Source: Amyelois transitella | Lineage: Eukaryota; Arthropoda; Insecta; Lepidoptera; Pyralidae | DNA length: 64,000 nt | NCBI RefSeq assembly: GCF_032362555.1 | Contig: NC_083516.1 | Location: 4,861,001 to 4,925,000 of the forward strand | Direction of reading: 5' to 3' | Shown here: positions 47,701 through 57,239 of the stretch, piece after piece | How positions within the stretch are numbered: position 1 is the stretch's first letter | How the letters are laid out: each line of letters opens with the position of its first letter | Position numbers and translations under genes: made by a program | The notes under the pieces: generated by a model | What the model saw: only the letters and a program-made list of their open reading frames with translations | What the model was told of the DNA's origin: nothing | Database searches by the model: none

Positions 47701-50312
47701 TAGGCTGGTTTTTAGCCTAGGTATAGCCGAAATGTTCGCGCCGGTGTCCACCAGGAAAGATAATCCGGTTTTTTTATCTGTGACGAATAGGCGGTATGTG
47801 CATGGGAGAACGTCGGATTCCGCCTCGGCCAACGTTCGGTCTAGTTTTCCGGCTTCTCGATGTAGGAACAGGGCGATGTGCATTTTCTCGCTTGTGCTCC
47901 AAAGCGTCGGTGGTAAAAACAATGTGGCGATGGCGAATTATCTCGTGAGTTGGGACGAGAATAGTTGCGGTTCCGGGACTGGGATCGATTTCTTCGATAA
48001 TTGTTATTGTTGTATGGCGGTCTTGATTTTAGTTCGGCGATTTCGACGGAAAGTTTTCTTAATTCGTTTATGAGAAATTGTGTATCTGATGGTTGCGATG
48101 ATGACTGGGCTTGTGATGATGATGGCGACGATGTAGTATTATTGACGGCGGAAATTTCCCGATGTTGCTCCATCATTTTGTCGGCAAGTAGGGCAAGCTC
48201 TTCTAATGCGGTTGTCGTGCTAAATGATTCGCTTACGGCGAGGACAGAGCGAATATGTGCCGGTAGGTGGTTGGTCCACATGAGTCGTAGTGTGGCGTCG
48301 GGAATTCTGTCTCGAGCGAGATCGCGCATCCGTCGTAGCAGGTGGGTCGGCTTCTGGTCGCCTAGTTCCATTTCGGACAGAAGCTTTTGGAATTGCCGGC
48401 TGTCAGATTCTTCGTAGGCGGTGATGAGACGCTCCTTGATAGCTTGATATGGGTTCGTCTCTGGTGGATTGTAGAGGAGGTCGCTGATTTGCTCTATGTC
48501 TTGTTTTTCGAGACGAGCGATGACCATCTGCGCCATCTTCTGTTCACTCTTCTTTTGTTCGTGGGTGGCAGCCTCGAAACTGTAGAACCATAGACGTGGT
48601 CGGTCGCGCCAGAATGGTGGTATCCGCAGAGCGAGGGATATGTTGGCGATTTCGGGCTGGTTGTGGGCGTGGGCTGGATCGGGCTGTGTGGACTGCGATG
48701 CGGCGGCGGCGGCGGCATTTGCGGCAGATTTTTCGGCGTCCATGATGATTCCTTCTTTTGTTGCAGTCGGGCAGAGATTCCGCGTTGAAATTTTCTTTTT
48801 TCAGGAATTTTTCCGCTGGGCCGACGAGCAGGGATTTTTCTTCTTGATGTTGTTCAGTCGGAGGTCACCAATTTGGAGTGAGAGATTCTCCAGAGTTTGT
48901 AGGAAGTTAAGTAATACTCCGTTTCAGTAGATGAGAATGGAATGCTTTATTTACAAAAGTTGGACATATTTATATAAAACTATTTACAAAGGAAAATGCA
49001 AGGACGAATCATAAATACGGAATTATTACCAATGATGAAGAGAGATTATTTTTAACAAATCAGAAATATCGAATTATAGCCAATAGTGTGAGCGTATTTA
49101 CAATAGGAAATCTATCTAAAAGTTTTTGTTGATAAAAAATGGATTTGCATAGATTTCTGAGAATTTTGCATTGCTGTCTCTTGAGTCTGGATAGCTCCGT
49201 CTCGTTTCCGCTACACGTGTCGAGCTTGAGTTTCTGTGATGCCCGGTGCGGCCGCAGGCGCGCCGAGGGCGCCACGTGCGGTGTGCACGCGATGTTTGTT
49301 GGGCGAAACTTGCTTGCGTATAAAACCGTCTTGCTGCTTGCTCCCCGCCTCAGTGTTAATTTGAACTTGCGGCGTGAGGTCGCGCTCGTGATGCTCTCGC
49401 GAAGTGCAGTGTGTGCGTCGAACTCTTGACTTGTGTTGTTTCGGACGGAGATCCGATGGACAATAATGCAGTGTGAACAATTGGCGTGTGAAGATGCTGA
49501 TGCTGCCTGGAAGAACTGCTGATGCACGATGTGTGGCATGTCCATGTGCACGCGCTCACAAAACAGTTCTTTTCAGAACTAGCTTCTTCTGGTTTCTGGG
49601 CAACGAAGTCGGCATGATATTAAAGTGCTTGATTTGTTTTATTCATCTCTTATATATATATGTATTATATCTATTATATCCTGGTAATGTTTTGGTAATT
49701 GAATGGTAAATATTGTGAAGGTAACTGTTGTTCTTGTTATTCGGTAAGGTAAGCTTGTTGGTAAGTATGTTGGTACTTGATGGTAAGTATGCTGGTAGCC
49801 ACACGTAGAATTCTAAGATTATGGAATTCCAAACGGTTTAGAGTTACGACAGTATCCGAAGTTGATATGTGACTTGACCCAAATTGAATGCCTAAAATAC
49901 TATGACCTAAAGGAAGCAGTCAAAGGCGATTTCAAGAAAAAAAAGGCAAAAAAAATTTTTTTGTAACTGTGTGAATTACTAGGCAATAGAGATATAACAA
50001 ACAAACAAAAGCGATGGTCGGATGAGTTCTCTGAGAGGTTGGAGACCGCGCTTCACTAACCGACGGATTGCAGCTGATGGAAGCAAAGCAGTTCGTTGAA
50101 AAAATCAGTAGGTCATTACTTGACCGATTAAGAAGAATGCTTGAAAATCTTGAAATATTACCTTATTATAATAACAACTTACTAATATAAGGTATATAAC
50201 GATAGAAGGCCCTGTAGAGACCCAGTACTCGTCGGCGGGCCTCCCAAAAATCCGTGGACATTACTGCCTTTGCCGTTTTACAAGCCGCTTTCACAGTTTC
50301 GTTTGCGGCCAT
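38730..50312 (-). CDS. Diverged NDUFA6 (complex I B14) paralog, 124 aa, intron 1 invaded by transposons
   Basis: Three exons in transcript order: 50312-50183, 39521-39406, 38858-38730 (TAA). Lengths 130/116/129 nt and phases are the same as in the conserved NDUFA6 copy at 51103-53618. The 124-aa products align without gaps; I count 72 of 124 identical by hand. Family knowledge: NDUFA6 is an LYR-motif accessory subunit of mitochondrial complex I that binds acyl-carrier protein in the matrix arm. The LYR tripeptide is present here (GLYRAFYRYIPYI), as are FDIPKTE..CR, VTDVRVIDILVIKG, MELKE and W.QKGHVM. The conserved tail FLSKFF is changed to FICKFL. The frame is intact and splice sites are canonical (GTAAGT, GTAAGA). 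Intron 1 (39522-50182) holds a mariner scrap and a nested Gypsy/Harbinger insertion. Possibly a tissue-specific (for example testis) subunit; that is inference. Confidence 0.85.
38932..38979. ncRNA. 22-bp perfect hairpin in NDUFA6-like intron 2
   Basis: Arms 38932-38953 and 38958-38979 are exact reverse complements around a 4-nt loop (tatt). One of three stem-loops in this 547-bp intron. An RNA role is only a candidate. Confidence 0.35.
39033..39094. repeat. Imperfect stem-loop in NDUFA6-like intron 2
   Basis: ggtgtatc 39033-39040 pairs with gatacacc 39087-39094; ccccc 39046-39050 with ggggg 39077-39081; ttaatgg 39055-39061 with ccattaa 39066-39072. Internal loops separate the three stems. 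Confidence 0.6.
39164..39259. ncRNA. 46-bp near-perfect hairpin in NDUFA6-like intron 2
   Basis: Arms 39164-39209 and 39214-39259 are reverse complements with a single mismatch (45/46) around a 4-nt loop (atgg). Transcribed as part of the NDUFA6-like pre-mRNA it would form a 46-bp duplex, a Dicer-2-like substrate in principle. Could equally be a very small palindromic transposon. Confidence 0.4.
39575..39670 (+). repeat. Dispersed repeat, 'ggcgggcttatccc' family
   Basis: Contains 'aatgctttattgttcacta' and 'caggcgggcttatccctaag', 'tcttccagctaacctgac'; a recurrent lepidopteran repeat tail related to 34520-34640. Confidence 0.5.
40226..40690 (-). pseudogene. Internally deleted mariner transposase relic
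   Basis: One end resembles a mariner terminal repeat (tacgagggcggcactaaaaa, 40227 on). The minus-strand frame at 40665-40420 gives CVDRMLSAFGDEAPSKSTIY, WFAEFQRGRV and ILHGQLGVKKLFSR, the helix-turn-helix region of mariner transposase, with a segment missing after RGRV. Further down, a piece like the family C-terminus (YGKMCQISRRILRKT for the usual EKCVKFHGEYFE) is separated by stops. The DDD catalytic core is gone, so it is a dead deletion derivative in NDUFA6-like intron 1. Confidence 0.75.
40987..41920 (-). repeat. Gypsy 3' LTR
   Basis: 934 bp; begins TGTGGCTACC in element orientation. Nearly identical to 48872-49803. Confidence 0.92.
43481..43525 (+). repeat. Harbinger left terminal inverted repeat
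   Basis: Matches the reverse complement of 46137-46181 exactly for the outer ~39 bp. Confidence 0.9.
43699..45497 (+). CDS. Harbinger DDE transposase (HARBI1-like), 401 aa
   Basis: Two exons, 43699-44124 and 44718-45497 (TGA); donor CGT/GTGAGT, acceptor CAG/GTGCCA, phase 0. N-terminal part: a hydrophobic segment, a basic stretch (KRKKKRQRRWW) and the helical domain (LSLTLRFLATGDSYTSLQYL). Catalytic DDE: GAIDGKH, VADSAF and RIVESAFGI. VPRRPEIW at the junction matches the family block just before the first Asp. The enzyme cuts and joins the element ends at TWA targets in the nucleus, needing the MADF/Myb partner (family knowledge). An alternative donor GTACGT 6 nt upstream would also keep the frame. 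Its intron contains the last exon of the minus-strand MADF gene. Confidence 0.88.
44211..45925 (-). CDS. Harbinger second protein with MADF (Myb/SANT-like) DNA-binding domain, 265 aa
   Basis: Three exons in transcript order: 45925-45688, 45602-45511, 44678-44211 (TAA). Phases agree (+1, 0). Intron 1 uses a GC donor (G/GCGAGT) and an AG acceptor. Residues 1-100 are a MADF domain: MEWTEENCLRLIETYKRFPV, LWDPKDQYYYRKN, WKEIGAIMG, CRSKLLSLLSSFRRE, and KSRWFAYDAFSFLADR. The rest is an acidic, Ser-rich tail with a basic PPPSKKKK signal. In Harbinger elements this protein binds the terminal repeats and brings the transposase to the nucleus (family knowledge). Intron 2 (44679-45510) contains the whole second exon of the transposase. 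Confidence 0.85.
46137..46181 (-). repeat. Harbinger right terminal inverted repeat
   Basis: Partner of 43481-43525; the inner part continues as a diverged, GC-rich CG-dense segment to about 45960. Confidence 0.9.
47841..48743 (-). CDS. Gypsy gag, 300 aa
   Basis: Ala-rich start, then a helical capsid-type region (ALRIPPFWRDRPRLWF, YQAIKERLITAYEESD, LLRRMRDLARDRIPD), a Ser/Gln-rich linker, an Arg/Asn-rich segment and one Cys-His knuckle-like motif (CFYHRRFG....CTSPC). This layout is typical of arthropod Gypsy gag that binds RNA and forms particles. The frame is intact. The pol frame overlaps its end by about 80 nt in the -1 frame, suggesting programmed -1 frameshifting; no classic slippery heptamer was clear by eye. 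Confidence 0.85.
   Translation of the reverse strand: MDAEKSAANAAAAAASQSTQPDPAHAHNQPEIANISLALRIPPFWRDRPRLWFYSFEAATHEQKKSEQKMAQMVIARLEKQDIEQISDLLYNPPETNPYQAIKERLITAYEESDSRQFQKLLSEMELGDQKPTHLLRRMRDLARDRIPDATLRLMWTNHLPAHIRSVLAVSESFSTTTALEELALLADKMMEQHREISAVNNTTSSPSSSQAQSSSQPSDTQFLINELRKLSVEIAELKSRPPYNNNNYRRNRSQSRNRNYSRPNSRDNSPSPHCFYHRRFGAQARKCTSPCSYIEKPEN
48872..49803 (-). repeat. Gypsy 5' LTR
   Basis: 932 bp; followed by the TGGTGACC primer-binding site. Any element promoter is here; TATATATA at about 49651-49660 is a weak candidate. Confidence 0.92.
49808..50182 (-). other. NDUFA6-like intron 1, proximal part
   Basis: AT-rich DNA between the Gypsy insertion and exon 1, with a poly(A)-like run near 49935-49965. 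No identifiable element or gene. Confidence 0.4.
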
Positions 50313-50542
50313 TTTTGTAATTTTAAATACGGCAACAAAATGTATTATGTAGCACTAACGGTAATTTTATTTTGTATAAAATTTGTGAGCGTGTGAACGT
50401 GGTGTGGAAATATACGACGTAAAACAGATTGTCAAAATCTAATTAAAATAACTGATTGACAAATAAGACATAACAAATACAATGAAAATAGGTAAATTGA
50501 CTAAAAAGTTTGCTTTTTGCCGATAGTACTGATAGATAGTAA

Positions 50543-50738
50543 TGCCGTGTGGTTCCCGGCAACAATAGAAAAATTAATAGGACCACTCCATTTCATTCCC
50601 ATGGATGTCATAAAAGGTGACTAAGGGATAGGCTTATACATGGGACTCCCCTTTTAGGCGATGAGCTAGCAACCTGTCCCTTCAGTCTTTAGATGACGGT
50701 TGGTTCTACCCCACAGGGGATATAGACGTGATTCTATG
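50543..50738 (-). repeat. Dispersed repeat, family A, reversed
   Basis: Between the two NDUFA6 copies, about 230 bp upstream of the NDUFA6-like start. Opens 'gccgtgtggttcccggc' and ends 'ggggatatagacgtgatt'. May carry or displace part of the copy's promoter. Confidence 0.7.
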
Positions 50739-51102
50739 TTATGTACTGATAGATTTTCGTGGAAATATGATAATTTCGCGCGTTAATATGTAGCCTGTCA
50801 CTCTCATGCAGATATTTTAATTACAATAATTTTACTTTACAACACATGGCAGGCAACACAGGCAACTTTAGTGCATCAAGAATAATTAGGAACTACTGAG
50901 CCGTACCGCCACTAGTGACATTTTTTAGAATAGGCTGTCACATCACAACTAGATAAGCGCCAAAAGATGGCGCTAATCTGAACGAGCAAAGCTGTGGGTA
51001 AAAGCTAATATTAAATTACACATAAATCATTGAAATCTATTTTATTAACATAACTGATTGGCTTATAATAAATATTGTTCTATTTACACTTTGCTCACTT
51101 TT

Positions 51103-53618
51103 CTATTCATTGCCATTAAAGAATTTGGAAAGGAAATTCTCAGGTTTGGGTTCTTCAGTTGGCTTCCAGTATGACATGATGTGGCCCTTCTGTTTCCACA
51201 TATTCACAGATTCCTTCAGCTCCATTTGACCCTGGAAATAAAACTGGATATTACTCTCTTTTCTTCTGATGAAGATATTTCTGATAAGATTCTTCTGATG
51301 ATAGAAAACTAAAAAATCTGACATATCACATCTTAATCCCTTACTAGCTTTTACCTGTGGATATGCCCCAATAGGAATTTACTGGAAAAAGTAGTGTAGT
51401 AGTAAAAAAAGGCCCTGTGCCAAATATCATCAAAATTGGTCCAGTAGTCAAGTTTACTTATTAACTAGCTGTCCCGGCATATGTTGTTTTGCATTTTGTT
51501 GGTATAAAAAATCACAAGCAGTTCATTAAGCTGATGCGTGTGAATTTTGATGCTTTGCGATTTTTGAAAGTTTGTCTAGCTGATTCTTAAAACAATTGAC
51601 TGTAGGAGCAGTTATGACACTTGTAGGAAGCTTGTTCCAGTCTGTAACAACACGATTAGGGAGAAAATTTTGGAGTGGATTCTTTTTAGCTTTTGTGCGG
51701 CATAACTTTAAAGAGTGACCCCTCAGCTGCTTATTAGTAGAAAGTTGAAACTCAATATGCTCACAAAATTAAAGAATTGGTCAAGCTGTTTCAGAGGAGG
51801 AAGGGAACGAACATTGTGACACGAGAATTTTATATATAAGATATAAAAAGAAGAAAAACAACTGTTTCTTTTTTTATATTAGCATAGACGAAAAAGTCAC
51901 AAGATATGCTTCACAGAATGGCTTAGAGATGGAATTGAGATTCCGAATTCTTGTCTGAATATCTGAGGAAGGCAAATTTTACAAAATCTGTCTTTTTTGA
52001 TATAAAAGTATAAGCTAACAGTAAAGATATTAGTTAAGCTTGATATTTCATATTGAAAGATAATCACATAAACCAGACAATCTCTGATCCAACCAGATAG
52101 TCCGTGCAATATGATGACCCGTGAGATATTTAACCAATATCAAAGTACAGTAGAATCCTGTTATAACGACGGCCAAGGGACCGGTGACATAACGTCGTAC
52201 TAACCGGAAGTCGTATTAAAGGAACAGAAAAAAAAATGTTTTTTATTTATCAAATATTACAGATATATGCCCTTTAGGTGACGAGCAAATAACAAAACTA
52301 AGTTTAATCAAAATATGTATTTATTAATTAAATCTTCAAATTATGTAAGGATGTGTAATATACCTACATGTATTGTAATGTACTGCTTTCTTATAAGTAA
52401 GTATAAATCTATTCTAACAACTTAACATTAGTGCAAGAAGTCTGTATTTTTTGTTTGTTTTCTGGTTTTATTTGTATAGTAGGAAGTACGAACTGCATTA
52501 TATAAACGAAACATATCGCCAGCTTCTAACCGTTGTATTATAACACTTTTTTCTTCAATGGAGAAACTTTTTCGTATAGCGGAAGCCATTTAGTGCGCGT
52601 CACTCATTACCCGCAAATTTGTACTGCCGTAAAATATGTAAACAGTCAATTTCCAATCAGAGGTGTCGCGCGGGGCGATAGCTGAGATAGCTATTCATTT
52701 ATATTATTCTTTCTAGGAATTGCATATTTGTAAACACGGCAACGCTCATCGTTGTAACCGGACAATCATGTGTGAAATTCGGTCGTTAAAAGCGGTTGGT
52801 CGTTGTAAGCGGAGTTGCAATAAACGAATGTCTTTTCATTCAAGTTATACTAGAACCAAACAAATGCCTAAACTTGCGTCGCTAAAAACGGTTGGTTGCT
52901 GTATGCGAAGTCGTACTAAACGGACTACACTGTATCACCATTTTGAACAATCAAAAATTAACTCAATAAATTCATACAACAACCGACAGTCATATTCTAC
53001 TAATGTTTTTTCAAGTTTGTTGTAAGTACTTTTGTTTTTTCTTTGTAACAAAATTTTATACCTTTATCACAAGCAGATCAATAACTCGAATGTCCGTTAC
53101 ATTTTTGTTTTTCAAAAACATTTCCTTCAACTTTTCTCGGCATTGCTCCTCACTTTTAGGGATGTCAAAGTCCTTAACTGAAAATAAACACATTTAATGC
53201 TAAATACACATCAAAAATTTTGGTTGAAGTTGAATAATCAATTGGAGCTGAAAACGCTGGCCCGAGTTTAATCAATGTAATTATATAAAAAAAATCAGTA
53301 AGTACATTAACTTTTTGTTTTCACAACAACAGATACTTTTTTCTACGATTACCCTCAAGGAAATAATTATTTGCTTATTATCCAGAAATGCCCTCTGCAC
53401 CCCTGAGTAAGAGCTTAGATATGTTTCCAAATTATTATTTGCTTGAAAACAAGCTCAGAAAATCAATGATGACATAACATCTCCTTACCTAGGTAAGGAA
53501 TTTGACGATACCAAGCTTTGTATAGATTCAAAACCCTTTTTCTGGCTTCGCCATGGGAAGTAGAAAGCACTGGTTTAACTGTTTTATTTCCAACTTGTAT
53601 TGCTTGTCGCGCAGCCAT
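51103..53618 (-). CDS. NDUFA6: NDUFA6 / ND-B14, complex I LYR-motif accessory subunit, 124 aa
   Basis: Exons in transcript order: 53618-53489, 53177-53062, 51231-51103 (TAG). Junction phases agree; donors GTAAGG and GTATAA. Blocks typical of NDUFA6: VKPVLS at the N-terminus, ARKRVLNLYKAWYRQIPY with an LYK form of the LYR motif, KLKEMFLKN..VTD.RVIDLLVIKG, ELKES..MWKQKGHIM, and a PKPENFLSKFF tail. Family knowledge: it binds the acyl-carrier protein NDUFAB1 at the matrix arm of respiratory complex I and lacks a classical cleavable presequence. Length (124) is close to the usual ~128. AATAAA on the minus strand at 51041-51046 is the likely polyadenylation signal. Tandem with the diverged copy 790 bp downstream. 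Confidence 0.93.
51500..51790 (-). pseudogene. Non-LTR retrotransposon C-terminal fragment
   Basis: Minus-strand translation gives LSTNKQLRGHSLKLCRTKAK, then PNRVVTDWNKLPTSVITAPT and VNCFKNQLDKL, the common end of an insect LINE reverse transcriptase ORF. Lies in NDUFA6 intron 2. Confidence 0.7.
52148..52932. mobile_element. Pogo/Tigger-like nonautonomous DNA transposon
   Basis: Ends CAGTAGAATCCTGTTATAAC and, on the other strand, CAGTGTAGTCCGTTTAGTAC, flanked by TA on both sides (52146-52147, 52933-52934). Repeated 'cgttgtaa.cgg' motifs inside, as in Tigger-derived MITEs. No transposase frame. In NDUFA6 intron 2. Confidence 0.6.
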
Positions 53619-54049
53619 TATTTAATTCCTATTTATTTCTCAAAATAATGTAACCTCAGGTCCTCAACAAATTAAACAATCTAGGAAACGTCAATGTCAA
53701 ATCAATTGACAATCGGGCGTTGTAGTACCTACCTAACTTATTTGCACCGATGTTTTGATACGATATACATTTTTTTTTTACAACTTTAGATTTTATTTAT
53801 TTACCAATTCATGTAGTATACTAGCGGTTTCGCACGGGTAGCATTTTATGGATAAGAATCTCCTTAAGAAAACACGCGTCATCGTTGTCGAGTCGAGGAA
53901 TATGAGTGACTGAAAAGATTCTTGTTATGATAGGTGTATTCGCATTTAGGTCTTTAATTCGAATTAATTAAGAACATAAGTTTGGTTACTGGTCCAAATA
54001 AATGTATTTTATTTTTGTTATTTAACCAACATGCAAATGCAAATTAAAT

Positions 54050-54164
54050 CCCACAGAAACATTTTTATGTAAAAAAGTTGCCAAGTCGAATATACGTAGT
54101 GTGTCATCCCACAAAAACATTTTTATGAAAAAAAGTTGCCAAGTCGAATATACGTAGTGTGTCC
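54050..54164. repeat. 58-bp tandem duplication
   Basis: Two head-to-tail units, 54050-54107 and 54108-54164, each with 'aagttgccaagtcgaatata' and 'cgtagtgtgtc', differing at a few bases. Confidence 0.85.
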
Positions 54165-54201
54165 CTGTGAAAAACTATAACTGATCTCGTATAAGGCCAA
54201 T

Positions 54202-54426
54202 ATGATGATAATGACCACATGCTCTAAATCTACATACAAGCTCCTATATTTCGCACCAAATTCTTTTCTCACTCCTTTAGGTAGCTCTGTTGACGCTGTC
54301 CGTCTGTGGAATGTTCTTTCTGTTAACATACGAAAAGCCCAGACTATAAGTAGTTTCAAATATCTGGTTAAGTCTTACTATCTTCTACACTTTCCCTATT
54401 TTATTAAATTAGGTACATGTTTGTAG
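54202..54426 (+). pseudogene. LINE reverse transcriptase terminal fragment
   Basis: FLTPLGSSVDAVRLWNVLSV followed by NIRKAQTISSFKYLVKSYYL resembles the W-N-x-L-P...SFK end of CR1/RTE-type ORF2. Upstream domains are missing. Confidence 0.5.
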
Positions 54427-54451
54427 GTTGATATTATTATTATGTACCTAT

Positions 54452-54975
54452 GTAGCGACCCGCCGCGGCTTCGCACGGGTGCAACAAAGCTGATACCAAT
54501 ATATATAACTAGGTATATATTGACCACCACGCGCCCGGCCGGCCGGACGAACCTGCCGTATCTTCAAAAATTTTCATTTAAATTATATGCTGTTAAGTGC
54601 AATATTATTAAAAAGTAAAGGATAGAAAATGATTATTGTGGGTAATCCCTAAGAGATAAACATTATACCATCGTAGACTTTTTTGTAGACCTTTTTAAGG
54701 TTTACAATATTTAGTAAATTATTTTGATCAATTTCGTAGAGTTCAGCCAGCGTTTGCAATGTTTATAAGCCCAAAAAATGTGTTTATTTACGACTTCACA
54801 TTAGAAATCTCAAAATTATCAGTGGTTTTCTAATATATTAAGTATGTTATTACACATAATAAACTTTCCTCCTAAATCACTCCATCTATTAAAAAAACCA
54901 CATCAAAATCCGTTGTGTACTTTTAAAGATATAAGCATACAGACAGACGCGAGCGGGATGCGACTGTGTAATTAA
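54452..54975 (+). repeat. Dispersed repeat, 'cgacccgccgcggcttcgc' family
   Basis: Starts 'tagcgacccgccgcggcttc' and ends with 'catcaaaatccgttgtgtac', 'aagcatacagacagacgcga'; longer relative of 5480-5640. Confidence 0.55.
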
Positions 54976-55097
54976 TTTGTATAAAATTTGGTAGGTACGT
55001 TACAGTTTACAGTTACGTTCTTCAAGTTTCGTCACACGCTAAAGTTGACTGTAAGATATTGCTTTAGCGATAAGTCTGCTTTTTACCTCTCTTATCC

Positions 55098-55244
55098 TGT
55101 TTTTCTTAATTAATAACTTAATAACTTATATAGGTACCTACCTTGTAAATGTTTGTAATCTGACATATTTTTGAATGTTTAAAAATAATTATAAAATATG
55201 AATAACAGATCTTCAGAACTCAGCTGAATTTTATTTCTTTAACA
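55098..55244 (+). repeat. Copia 5' LTR
   Basis: 147 bp, diverged from the 3' LTR by several substitutions and indels, showing an old insertion. Confidence 0.7.
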
Positions 55245-55319
55245 CGTTATCAGCACGAAATAATTTTTTGATTGTGATAAAATGACGTAGTTATGATCAC
55301 GTAAGTCGAAGCCTCCAGG

Positions 55320-55351
55320 TTACTCCATTAATAGTGATATTAATGGAGTAA
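55320..55351. repeat. 13-bp perfect stem-loop
   Basis: ttactccattaat 55320-55332, loop agtgat, attaatggagtaa 55339-55351. Confidence 0.8.
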
Positions 55352-55434
55352 TAAGAAAGATTTTTCTTTCTTTCTTTTCTATATTAAAGTGTGTTTATTA
55401 CAGAAGTCGTTGTATGGATTAAAGTACTTGAGTA

Positions 55435-55960
55435 AGGTGCGTTGGGGTAAATTCGGATTGTTTTTCGTTGTGTTTGACAGGTCATGTTTATGTTTTTTTT
55501 TTCTAGACTTATATTTTAATTAAAACATTAAGTTTAATTGGGAATTGTTTATGAAATGTCAAAGTATCAAATCTAAATGCGGATATCTCGCTAAACTAAA
55601 TGATTGCCGCATAAACAGAGTTTAAAGTACACAAAGATTTTTTTAAATCCATGGGTAAGATCGGATGTAGTGGGGGTAAGTTCGGAAATGATATAAAATC
55701 GATTTTATGGCTCAGAACATACAGCCCATAATAGCAAAATATCCGACCTTTAACTTGCCTTTAACCCAGATCAATCAAATTTTACTGGAACAGCCATAAC
55801 ACACAAACGACGCATCTCAGTGACGGACGCGGACTGCGGGGAGGTGCACAACAAAATGGCATCTAGCGCTATGTTGTCAGTTTAGAAAAATTACTAATGA
55901 TTTCGTAAATATTCAAAGAAAACGGTCTTCCCCCATTCACGATGTTACCCCAACGCACCT
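55435..55960. mobile_element. MITE with 16-bp terminal inverted repeats, TA target site
   Basis: aggtgcgttggggtaa at 55435-55450 and its exact reverse complement at 55945-55960, flanked by TA (55433-55434 and 55961-55962). 526 bp, no ORF. The TA duplication suggests a Tc1/mariner-group driver. Sits inside the Copia element. Confidence 0.8.
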
Positions 55961-56275
55961 TACTTAAGCATGGAAATTCAAGTTGAATAGAACCTAATCC
56001 TCAATAGGCTTTAAAAGTGTACCTTCAGAGCCTTGTGTTTACAAAAAGAGGTACCTATATTCTGTCAGTAAAATTGTAAAATTTGACTTTTGACAATGTC
56101 AAAACAAAAGTGAACTTGATAAATTGTTCACAATTACAGAATTGAGAAAATTTGATTAATATCTTGGAATGAATTTAAGACATATTGAAGATAGACTTCA
56201 ATTAAATCAAAGAACATACATTGAGAAACTTCTCGTAAAGTTTGGGATGGAAAACTGTAAACATATAAGTACTAT

Positions 56276-56497
56276 GTAAGTACGATTTTATAATAGGTTG
56301 CCGGAGTCTGTTCTTGAATGCCCAACCGAAAATTCAAAGAGTATGTAAAGAAAGTACTTTGTGATAAGGCTTATTATAGGACTGATGATTACCTTAGTAA
56401 TTTATTTGATGTCAACCAATGTTGTGAAACCAAATGTTTCGACAATTATTAAGTGATATGTAATATCCTATAATAATGAATAAAAATTTTGAATTTT
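56276..56497 (+). pseudogene. LINE 3'-end fragment inserted in Copia RT
   Basis: Translation RLPESVLECPTENSK, then an AYYRTDDYLSNLFD-like segment (ending in a stop after CFDNY) is the usual C-terminus of a CR1/L2-like LINE; followed by 'aataatgaataaaaattt'. It splits the Copia RT between the YIEKLL and YPFKELIG blocks. Confidence 0.6.
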
Positions 56498-57239
56498 TTG
56501 ACTCCATTACAGAATACAAAACTATTACACATTGAAAATATTGTAGAAAAAGAAATGTGTTCTTACCCATTCAAAGAATTAATAGGTTCTTTGATATTTC
56601 TAGCAATGAATACACGTCCAGATATTGCATGTGCTATAAGTATTTTAGGCCAATTTGTGCTTATTTTAATAAATCACACTGGTTAGCAGCTGAAAGAGTT
56701 TTACAGTATCTAAAAGGAACTCTAGATTATTGTATTACTTACAGAAAATATGGAATTATAACTCTTCATGGCTATGCAGATGCAGATTGGGCAAACTGTA
56801 CCCAAAGTAGACGTTCTTGTAACACAGGTTTGAGATTGCCAGACGGACTAGTGTCATGGGAAAGCAGACAGCAGTATACTGAGGCTATGTTGTCGGCTGA
56901 AGCGGAATACATTGCTCTTACTGATGCTGCAAAGGAGGCAAGTCATTTACAGTAATTTATTTCTGAAATGACTGGTAAGTATTCAAATTCATAGTGATAG
57001 TCAATCTGCAATCCAAGCATATTGACATGACACATGTTATCATTTTATTTGTGAAGAATTGTGTGAGGAGATAATATGTCACAAATTTGTGCCTACGGAA
57101 GAAATGTGGCCTGATCTTCTTACTAAGTTACTAGGAAAAGTGAAATTTGAAGGATGTATTTTTAAAATGGTTTTTAATTATATTGCTATTAATTTTACAT
57201 ACATACATAGGCACATATTATTGTCAGATTAAGGGAGCG

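Larger units (their letters stand above)
41931..47922 (-). pseudogene. Gypsy pol, split by a Harbinger insertion
   Basis: First part 47922-46185: aspartic protease with DTGANIS; reverse transcriptase with PKKNGDIRVCGDYRRLN and FIDDV active-site box; RNase H with LFCDAS and a TDHKPL end. The frame is then broken by the transposon at 43481-46181 inside RNase H. Second part 43477-41931: HHCC zinc finger (H...H about 30 residues before CIDCQ), integrase core D (HVDIVGP), D (TSDQGRQF) and E (NGIVERWH), then a GPY/F-like module (SPYEGPYRVI). Apart from the insertion the frame looks undamaged; removing the transposon plus one TAA copy would bring the halves back in phase. As it stands the element cannot make a full pol. 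Confidence 0.88.
40987..49803 (-). mobile_element. Ty3/Gypsy LTR retrotransposon, minus orientation, 8.8 kb including nested Harbinger
   Basis: LTRs at 40987-41920 (3') and 48872-49803 (5') differ, as far as I can see, only by a GA-tract change at the outer end and one substitution (41045 versus 48928), so the insertion is young. Flanked by a CGTA direct repeat (40983-40986, 49804-49807). The primer-binding site starts TGGTGACC at 48870-48863. A polypurine tract (TTGAGGGGGAG) abuts the 3' LTR at about 41923-41936. Order: 5' LTR, gag, protease-RT-RNase H, integrase, 3' LTR; no env-like frame. It sits in the same orientation as the host NDUFA6-like gene, in intron 1. pol is interrupted by a Harbinger element. 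The LTR 163-codon open frame is the same in both LTRs and is not a gene by any recognised feature. Confidence 0.93.
53619..55097. other. Intergenic region upstream of NDUFA6
   Basis: Contains the NDUFA6 promoter side, a 58-bp tandem duplication (54050-54164), a LINE-like frame (54202-54426) and a 'cgacccg' family repeat (54452-54975). No host gene seen. Confidence 0.4.
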
